Positions 58,988 through 64,000 of a DNA stretch of 64,000 bases are shown piece by piece (positions within the stretch are counted from its first letter, which is position 1; each line of letters opens with the position of its first letter). This DNA is from Desulfothermus sp964427155 (GTDB lineage Bacteria > Desulfobacterota > Desulfovibrionia > Desulfovibrionales > Desulfothermaceae): assembly GCA_964427155.1 (NCBI GenBank), contig CAYRSC010000005.1, forward strand, positions 11,812 through 75,811, given 5' to 3'. The position numbers and the translations under genes are program-made. A model generated the notes under the pieces. That model had not been told where the DNA came from, searched no databases, and was given only the letters and a program-made list of their open reading frames with translations.

Positions 58988-59659
58988 ATGAAAAAACAAT
59001 TCATCTTATCTCCTTCCCTGCTCTCATGTGATTTTTCCAGTCTCGCAAAAGAACTCCTCCTCTTGGAAGAAGCAGGGATAAAGTGGGTGCACTGGGATGT
59101 AATGGATGGCCATTTTGTGCCCAATATCACCTTGGGCGCTCCCATTATAGAGGCATGCAGAAAGAGGTCCAATCTCTTCTTTGATGTACACCTCATGATA
59201 TCAACCCCTCAATATTTTGTGAAAAGCTTTGCAGATGCAGGGGCAGACCTTATCTGCGTCCATGCAGAGGCGTGTACCCACCTGGACCGTGTGATAATGT
59301 CCATAAAAGAAAGAGGAAAAAAGGCAGCAGTGGCCTTAAATCCCCACACCCCCCTATCAATGGTAGAATATCTACTGCCCTCTCTTGATATGGTCCTGCT
59401 TATGAGTGTAAATCCTGGATTTGGAGGTCAGAGGTTTATCCCCTATGTACTAAAAAAGATAGAGGACCTTTCTTCACTTATAAGAGAGAAAAAGCTCTCC
59501 ACCCTAATAGAAGTGGATGGAGGAGTAACCCTGGATAATGTGAGAGAGATTGTAAATGCAGGGGCGGATGTGGTGGTCTCTGGATCGGCCTTTTTTGGTC
59601 ATCCTCCCTATTTAAAAAGACACATGGAATTTTTAGAGGCAGCAAAACTTGCCCAGTGA
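58988..59659 (+). CDS. rpe: Ribulose-phosphate 3-epimerase
   Basis: The 223-residue TIM-barrel enzyme interconverts ribulose-5-phosphate and xylulose-5-phosphate. Metal and catalytic motifs are LSPSLLSCDF near 6, HWDVMDGHFVPNITLG near 35, FDVHLM near 63, LLMSVNPGFGGQRF near 137 and LIEVDGGVTLDN near 173. It is divergent from transketolase. The L-2-hydroxyglutarate oxidase-like gene starts 7 bases after its stop, so both are in one transcript. Confidence 0.97.
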   Translation: MKKQFILSPSLLSCDFSSLAKELLLLEEAGIKWVHWDVMDGHFVPNITLGAPIIEACRKRSNLFFDVHLMISTPQYFVKSFADAGADLICVHAEACTHLDRVIMSIKERGKKAAVALNPHTPLSMVEYLLPSLDMVLLMSVNPGFGGQRFIPYVLKKIEDLSSLIREKKLSTLIEVDGGVTLDNVREIVNAGADVVVSGSAFFGHPPYLKRHMEFLEAAKLAQ

Positions 59660-59666
59660 GGGGATA

Positions 59667-60881
59667 ATGACCATAGAAACAGATGTACTCATTATTGGGG
59701 GAGGGATAATAGGACTCTCAGTAGCCAGAGAGCTTGAACAACGATTTGGTGGATCGTTAAAGATAGTGGTGGCAGAGAAAGAAGGGCAAATAGGTGTCCA
59801 TGCCAGTGGGAGAAATAGTGGTGTGCTTCATGCGGGCTTCTATTATGAAAAGGATAGCTTAAAGGCCCGTTTTACTGTGGAAGGAAATAAAAGACTAACC
59901 AGTTATTGTTTGAGATATAAGCTTCCCATTAACCAATGTGGAAAAGTAGTAGTTACTAAAGGAGAAAAGGATATTCCCCTATTGTACGAATTAAAAAGAC
60001 GGGGAGAGATAAATGGATGCAGGGTATATATCATAGACACAAAGGAGCTCAGGGAATTAGAACCAAATGCCAGGACCTATGAACTGGCCCTTTTTTCTCC
60101 TTCCACCTCAACCATTGATCCTACCAGGGTATGTAGACATCTTGTGGATAATTTCGGAGACAAGACCTCTGTATTATTAAACACTAGGGTGATAGGGATA
60201 AAAGACACAGAGGCCTCATGTAGTAAAGGTAAAAAAATAAGATTTAAATACCTCTTTAATTGTGCAGGATTATATGCAGACAAAATTGCCCAGATGGTGG
60301 GAGTGGGGCGCAACTATATCCTCCTACCCTTTAAGGGTCTATATCTCACATATACAGACAACAATTTAATAAGAAGACACATATATCCTGTTCCCAATAT
60401 TCACAACCCCTTCCTGGGTGTCCATTTTACCAAGGGCGTATATGAAAGAGTAAAGGTGGGACCAACAGCCATGCCCGCCCTCTGGAGAGAAAATTACTCT
60501 TTTTTTAAAGGGATTTCTCCCAAAGAATTTTCAGAGATATTCCCCTGGGAATTAGTCCTCTTCTTTTATAACAACTTTAATTTTCGGGAAATCACCTGGC
60601 AGGAGATAAAAAAATACTGGAGACGCTTATTTATAAAGGAGGCGAGTAAGCTGGTAAAAAAACTGGAGTCCTCTTGCTTTGGTCCCTACCTTCCCCCTGG
60701 CATCCGGGCTCAACTCCTGGACAAAAAGAAAAAGACCCTGGTCATGGATTTTGTAGTGGAAAAGGGAGAAAGGTCCCTTCATATCCTAAATGCTGTATCT
60801 CCCGCCTTTACCTCAGCCTTTGCCTTTGCCGAATATATAGTAAGGATGGCAGAAAAGGAGATGCCTTTCTATATAAAATAA
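59667..60881 (+). CDS. lhgO: L-2-hydroxyglutarate oxidase-like FAD enzyme
   Basis: The 404-residue FAD-dependent oxidoreductase has the dinucleotide-binding start VLIIGGGIIGLSVARELE, then EKEGQIGVHASGRNSGVLHAGFYY, a pattern diagnostic for LhgO-type enzymes, STSTIDPTRVCRHL near 150, and FNCAGLYADKIAQMVG near 197. The ORF opens at a TTG, but GAGGGG 4 bases before ATG 59667 decides the start. LhgO oxidises L-2-hydroxyglutarate to 2-oxoglutarate and reduces quinone. It is co-transcribed with rpe. A C-terminal portion (PSFTSAF-like) is present, so the protein looks complete. Confidence 0.85.
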   Translation: MTIETDVLIIGGGIIGLSVARELEQRFGGSLKIVVAEKEGQIGVHASGRNSGVLHAGFYYEKDSLKARFTVEGNKRLTSYCLRYKLPINQCGKVVVTKGEKDIPLLYELKRRGEINGCRVYIIDTKELRELEPNARTYELALFSPSTSTIDPTRVCRHLVDNFGDKTSVLLNTRVIGIKDTEASCSKGKKIRFKYLFNCAGLYADKIAQMVGVGRNYILLPFKGLYLTYTDNNLIRRHIYPVPNIHNPFLGVHFTKGVYERVKVGPTAMPALWRENYSFFKGISPKEFSEIFPWELVLFFYNNFNFREITWQEIKKYWRRLFIKEASKLVKKLESSCFGPYLPPGIRAQLLDKKKKTLVMDFVVEKGERSLHILNAVSPAFTSAFAFAEYIVRMAEKEMPFYIK

Positions 60882-60890
60882 TAGGACCTT

Positions 60891-61649
60891 CTATCTCCTC
60901 CTCTTCAACCATTGCCTCCAGAACTCCCCTAAGATCATACCTCCCGCCTGAGCCACATTTAGAGAATCAAAATTCCCCACCATAGGGATCTTGAGCCCCA
61001 TATCACATGCCTTTTTCACCGCGGGTCTGATTCCCTTTTCTTCGTTTCCCAACACCAATACTGCAGGAAAATTCACCTCTACCTCATAAAGGGTGACACT
61101 CTCCTCTTCTGAAGAGGCATAATAGGTCCATATCTCCTCCTCCCCACAGATATGTAAGAATCTCTTTAGATTAATCACCCTTATCAGGGGGATATGGGCA
61201 AGGGCACCAGCAGAGGATTTAAAGGCCCTTTCTCCAAGATGGGCACATCTATCCTTGGTAATAACAATTCCCGCCCCTCCCACACAATATAGGGTCCTGG
61301 CAAGTACACCTATGTTGCCTTGATCCTGAAGATGGTCTAGGGCAAATGCAAAGGGGAAAGTAGCCTTTTTCATCAAAGGGAAAAACTCATCCTCTTCCAT
61401 AAAACCAGGGGAGTATATCCTTGCTACAATCCCTTGATGAGCACAGGAGCTAAGTCTATCCAGCCTTTCACGAGGGACAAAGTGATACCTTATCCTGTGC
61501 TTTTGACAAAGTTCCAATAATTCCTTAATATCTTTAATCCTGCTTTTTTGAATCCAGAGGTCCTTGACCTTGTGAGGAGACCTCTCAAGTAACTCTAAGA
61601 CCGGATGTTTACCTGTAAGTATATGAGCAAATTCCTTTTTTGAAGCCAT
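60891..61649 (-). CDS. rlmB: SpoU-family 23S rRNA Gm2251 methyltransferase-like
   Basis: The 252-residue SPOUT-class 2'-O-methyltransferase has an N-terminal substrate-binding domain (LTGKHPVLELL..., CAHQGIVARI) and the knotted SAM-binding domain with LDHLQDQGNIGVLARTLYC near 104, VLGNEEKGIRPAVKKACD near 201 and IPMVGNFDSLNVAQAGGMILGE near 223. The layout fits RlmB/TrmH-group proteins; exact target is inferred. Its ATG overlaps an in-frame + strand ATG (shared CATG), but the real divergent start is at 61681. Confidence 0.88.
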   Translation of the reverse strand: MASKKEFAHILTGKHPVLELLERSPHKVKDLWIQKSRIKDIKELLELCQKHRIRYHFVPRERLDRLSSCAHQGIVARIYSPGFMEEDEFFPLMKKATFPFAFALDHLQDQGNIGVLARTLYCVGGAGIVITKDRCAHLGERAFKSSAGALAHIPLIRVINLKRFLHICGEEEIWTYYASSEEESVTLYEVEVNFPAVLVLGNEEKGIRPAVKKACDMGLKIPMVGNFDSLNVAQAGGMILGEFWRQWLKRRR

Positions 61650-61680
61650 GATTCAAATAAAAATCAAGGAGAGCTTTCCT

Positions 61681-63330
61681 ATGGTGGGTTTTAGAAAGGG
61701 TTCCATCCTAGTAATAAGTCTATGCCTTATATACTCTTGTTCCTCCCTAACGAAAAAATATTGCACACCAAGGTCCCTTCTATCAAAGAATTCCACCTGT
61801 TACAACAAAAAAACACAGGGGGAAAAACCTTCTCTACTCTCCAAAACTATTTCTTCTCCTGCATCAGGGCCTCAGGAAGCAGCTCCTCCTAAGAGTCGTC
61901 CAGAAAAGAAAATCGCCAAGATAAAAAAGAGCACTCCCCTCAAACATATCTCCCATAAGGTAAGTCTAGAGAGAAAAAGGTCCCCTTTTAATTTTGTACT
62001 TAAAATAAAAGAAACCCCTTATACCAAGAGATACTTTGAATATTACTCTAAACTAAATAGAAGGACCTTCCAGAGATGGCTCAGAAGGGCACAACCCTAT
62101 CTGCCCTATATTATTCAAACATTTCGCAGAGAAGGAATCCCTGATGACCTCGCCTTTTTGCCATTTGCAGAGAGCGGTTTCAACCCCTTTGCATATTCCA
62201 GGGCAGGAGCAGTTGGGATATGGCAATTTATGGCGGCTACAGCTCGCAAATATGGACTCACTGTAAATTGGTGGGTGGATGAACGAAGAGATCCATACAA
62301 GTCTACTGTGGCCGCTGCCAAGTACTTAAAATCTCTATATGATATCTTTCAAGACTGGTATCTTGTACTAGCTGCCTATAATTCAGGGGAAGGGAAAATC
62401 CTAAAGGCCATTCACAAGAGTAAAAAGGATAGTTTTTTTGACATTGCAAAGACAAGGTATCTTCATAGGGAAACCAGATTATATGTACCTAAGTTTATGG
62501 CGATCTTAAAAATAATACAAAATCTGGGATCCCTAGGATTTGAACCCCTCACCTTAAATAATACAAGGATACCTAAGAGGGTTTTTGTGAAAGGCGGAGT
62601 AGATCTATACAAGTTCGCCTCCCTATTAGGGCTTAGATGGCACCAATTTAAGAAATTAAATCCTCAATTTAAGAGATATGTAACCCCTCCAGACGTTATC
62701 TCGGTTATTTATGTGCCTTCTTCCCTTTTATCCCGTGCCCATGAAATCCTAAGACATAAAAAAATACGTCCCTATGGGGGACTGATAAGATATAGAATAA
62801 AAAAAGGGGATTCATGGTGGCGTATATCCAGAAGATTTAGAGTCCCCATCTATATTTTAAAAAAGATAAACCGTACCCGTTCTAATTTTTTAACTCCCAA
62901 TAGGTATATTTTGATTCCAAAAAGTCCCACAACTATATATTTAGCTTCTAACAGGGTAAAATTTAAAAAGGATAAACAGTGGATTAAGAGTAGAGGCAAC
63001 TATATTGTAAAGCAGGGAGACAGCCTATGGAAGATCTCTAGAAAATTTAAGATTCCCATGAGCACCCTTCTACAGGCTAATGGACTTACCAGACACTCCA
63101 TATTAAAAGTTGGCATGAGATTATATATTCCCAAAACAGATACAGGTGGCCTCAACATAGCACGCAGGGCCTTAAGACATATACTTTACAAAGTAAAGAA
63201 AGGAGACAATCTATGGAATATAGCAAGAAAATTTGGCGTAACCACACGTCAGCTTATTTCATGGAATAATCTAAAAAAGAACTCTAGAATCTATCCTGGA
63301 GATAAGATAAAAATATTTATTCAAGACTAG
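61681..63330 (+). CDS. MltD-like lytic transglycosylase with three LysM repeats
   Basis: The 549-residue secreted enzyme cleaves peptidoglycan. A lipoprotein-like signal (VISLCLIYSC) is followed by a low-complexity linker and an SLT domain (about 115-270: catalytic Glu in PFAESGFNP, AVGIWQFMAATARKYGL, LAAYNSGEGKI). Three LysM repeats start near residues 370 (YRIKKGDSWW), 440 (YIVKQGDSLW) and 500 (YKVKKGDNLW). ATG 61681 has AGGAG 9 bases upstream and gives the signal sequence at the N-terminus; an in-frame ATG at 61648 is less likely. A strong terminator follows about 210 bases downstream. Confidence 0.93.
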   Translation: MVGFRKGSILVISLCLIYSCSSLTKKYCTPRSLLSKNSTCYNKKTQGEKPSLLSKTISSPASGPQEAAPPKSRPEKKIAKIKKSTPLKHISHKVSLERKRSPFNFVLKIKETPYTKRYFEYYSKLNRRTFQRWLRRAQPYLPYIIQTFRREGIPDDLAFLPFAESGFNPFAYSRAGAVGIWQFMAATARKYGLTVNWWVDERRDPYKSTVAAAKYLKSLYDIFQDWYLVLAAYNSGEGKILKAIHKSKKDSFFDIAKTRYLHRETRLYVPKFMAILKIIQNLGSLGFEPLTLNNTRIPKRVFVKGGVDLYKFASLLGLRWHQFKKLNPQFKRYVTPPDVISVIYVPSSLLSRAHEILRHKKIRPYGGLIRYRIKKGDSWWRISRRFRVPIYILKKINRTRSNFLTPNRYILIPKSPTTIYLASNRVKFKKDKQWIKSRGNYIVKQGDSLWKISRKFKIPMSTLLQANGLTRHSILKVGMRLYIPKTDTGGLNIARRALRHILYKVKKGDNLWNIARKFGVTTRQLISWNNLKKNSRIYPGDKIKIFIQD

Positions 63331-63538
63331 TGAGAGATACTATAAAAAAGAGAATGGTGTTAACCAATGAGTGCTAAATATATTCTAACAAATCTATACT
63401 CATGGCGGATAAATTACTATACGAGACGAGATAAAGGATGAATGATCTTCTACAGAATATAAATCTTTTCAAGATGTTAAGTGCAAGAGACAAAGGGATA
63501 AATATACCCCCGGGGTAGGAGTTTACTCCTCTGGAATA
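63331..63538. other. Non-coding stretch with tandem small hairpins
   Basis: There is no recognised gene. Two adjacent inverted repeats occur at its end (TACCCC-C-GGGGTA, 63505-63517; AGGAGT-TT-ACTCCT, 63517-63530), directly before the terminator. A 26-codon reading frame (63438-63518, beginning MNDLLQNINLF) has AAAGG just upstream but lies partly in the hairpin and is not supported as a gene. Confidence 0.4.
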
Positions 63539-63580
63539 AAAAAGGTCCTTTTCTGAAGGAGAAAAGGACCTTTTTATTTT
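63539..63580. terminator. Strong bidirectional terminator
   Basis: A 16-bp stem (63539-63554 with 63560-63575, starting AAAAAGGTCC) with a 5-base loop is flanked by A and T tracts on both sides. It ends the transglycosylase transcript and the minus-strand rrn/zinc-ribbon transcript. Confidence 0.9.
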
Positions 63581-63595
63581 CTTTTCCGAGCCAAG

Positions 63596-63838
63596 TTAAA
63601 TAAAAGGATTATAGGCAAGTACATTTATGGGATGAAAATTATTGGCAGGGTCTTCTCCATAGCGAGCGGCAAAATGTTTTTGGTCCTCCCCCTTATTTAG
63701 TATATTCTCAGAAGAGTTCCTATAAAACTCACATTGATTATTAAAGCACACATAAATATAACCCCATCCCGTTTCTGGAGGAGCAAGCCAATATTCCATT
63801 TCCTGTTTACAATAAGGGCAATATCTTTTCTCTGCCAT
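63596..63838 (-). CDS. Small zinc-ribbon protein
   Basis: The 80-residue protein (ATG 63838, with AAAGGAG 7 bases upstream; an in-frame TTG lies 6 bases earlier) has a four-Cys zinc-ribbon: CPYC near residue 7 and CFNNQC near residue 31. An acidic, aromatic C-terminal tail follows. The motif spacing resembles Ogr/Delta-type or rubredoxin-like knuckles, but no specific family is clear. It is 27 bases downstream of the 5S rRNA on the same strand, so it may be transcribed by read-through from the rrn operon. Confidence 0.75.
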   Translation of the reverse strand: MAEKRYCPYCKQEMEYWLAPPETGWGYIYVCFNNQCEFYRNSSENILNKGEDQKHFAARYGEDPANNFHPINVLAYNPFI

Positions 63839-63864
63839 GGTCAATCTCCTTTAATAAAAAAAAT

Positions 63865-63984
63865 GTCCTGGCAGCTACCTACTTTCCCACGGATTATGTT
63901 CCGCAGTATCATCGGCGGAGGAGGGCTTAACTTCCGAGTTCGGAATGGGATCGGGTGTTTCCCCTCCCCTATGGCCACCAGGAC
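63865..63984 (-). rRNA. rrf: 5S ribosomal RNA
   Basis: On the minus strand, the molecule starts GTCCTGGTGGCC, contains the canonical ACCCGATCCCATTCCGAACT region and GAAGTTAAG, and ends GTAGCTGCCAGGAC. The first and last seven bases pair (GTCCTGG/CCAGGAC). It is 120 bases long and complete. An A/T tract after it (T-run on the minus strand, 63863-63855) may aid termination. The 23S and 16S genes are expected beyond the right edge. Confidence 0.97.
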
Positions 63985-64000
63985 GAAATTTATATACAGG

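Noticed and set aside
59667..60881. Glycerol-3-phosphate dehydrogenase as identity of the FAD enzyme
   Set aside because: The HASGRNSGVLHAG motif and the length fit LhgO-type enzymes better than GlpD or GlpA.
63438..63518. A 26-codon frame with AAAGG upstream in the gap after the transglycosylase
   Set aside because: It is short, ends inside a palindrome and has no homology that I recognise, so I left it as an observation within the non-coding stretch.
1..64000. Mobile elements, CRISPR arrays, prophage or integrase genes
   Set aside because: No transposase, integrase or phage-like protein is encoded, and I saw no regularly spaced direct repeats on reading through the intergenic regions.

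Overview
The window reads as a chromosomal segment of an anaerobic, lipid- and organic-acid-oxidising bacterium of the Desulfobacterota (former Deltaproteobacteria) type. This is inferred from gene content: an HdrD-like membrane FeS oxidoreductase beside etfBA and an acyl-CoA dehydrogenase, two TRAP transporters, a second etfBA-acyl-CoA dehydrogenase operon, TrkAH, and a TSUP/TIGR02186/PEP-utilising-enzyme/universal-stress cluster. Arg is written mostly AGG/AGA and Ile often ATA, a bias common in thermophiles. I cannot name the species. Gene density is high; I saw no prophage, insertion sequence or CRISPR array.

Layout. 0.2-7.1 kb: a + strand operon with a Usp-like protein, a TSUP permease, a TIGR02186-type membrane-anchored protein, a PEP-synthase-like phosphotransferase that lacks the TIM barrel, a lone receiver domain and two Usp proteins. 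7.1-10.3 kb: an rRNA m5C methyltransferase, a CsgG/FlgO-like plus VCBS-propeller secreted protein, and a small orphan. 10.4-16.8 kb (- strand): a fatty-acid oxidation operon, tetR-acd-emo-etfB-etfA, with a FadR-type palindrome at its promoter and a terminator after etfA. 16.9-21.1 kb: tandem HD/HD-GYP protein, PlsC, a ClpP-fold membrane protease paired with a rhomboid protease, and an RRM protein. 21.3-29.2 kb: NarX/NarL-like two-component system, TRAP C4-dicarboxylate transporter and malic enzyme. 29.4-34.6 kb: RadC, Lon, PurQ, TadA, a tRNA-Ser(CGA) overlapping the end of tadA, and a secreted orphan. 34.7-37.5 kb: TrkH/TrkA. 37.6-41.3 kb: second etfB-etfA-acyl-CoA dehydrogenase operon. 41.3-45.3 kb: a FadL porin with a VolA-like surface lipase. 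45.5-48.5 kb: Ndk, ProC and an acyl-CoA synthetase.

48.7-56.2 kb is the most coherent accessory unit: a sigma-54 activator, a plausible -24/-12 promoter with an upstream palindrome, a glutaryl-CoA dehydrogenase with the Tyr typical of decarboxylating enzymes, a class III CoA-transferase and a complete TRAP transporter. I read it as a glutarate (or similar dicarboxylate) uptake, activation and oxidation cassette. 56.2-63.8 kb: RdgC-like protein, transketolase, ribulose-phosphate epimerase, L-2-hydroxyglutarate oxidase-like protein, RlmB, an MltD-like transglycosylase with three LysM repeats and a zinc-ribbon protein. The window ends in the 5S rRNA of a minus-strand rrn operon whose 16S and 23S genes would lie beyond the right edge.

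Together the metabolic genes suggest extracellular lipid hydrolysis (VolA-like), fatty-acid uptake (FadL), activation (acyl-CoA synthetase), dehydrogenation (three acyl-CoA dehydrogenases), and electron delivery by ETF and the membrane FeS protein to menaquinone, alongside dicarboxylate uptake. Crotonase, 3-hydroxyacyl-CoA dehydrogenase, thiolase and sulfate-reduction genes are not in the window.
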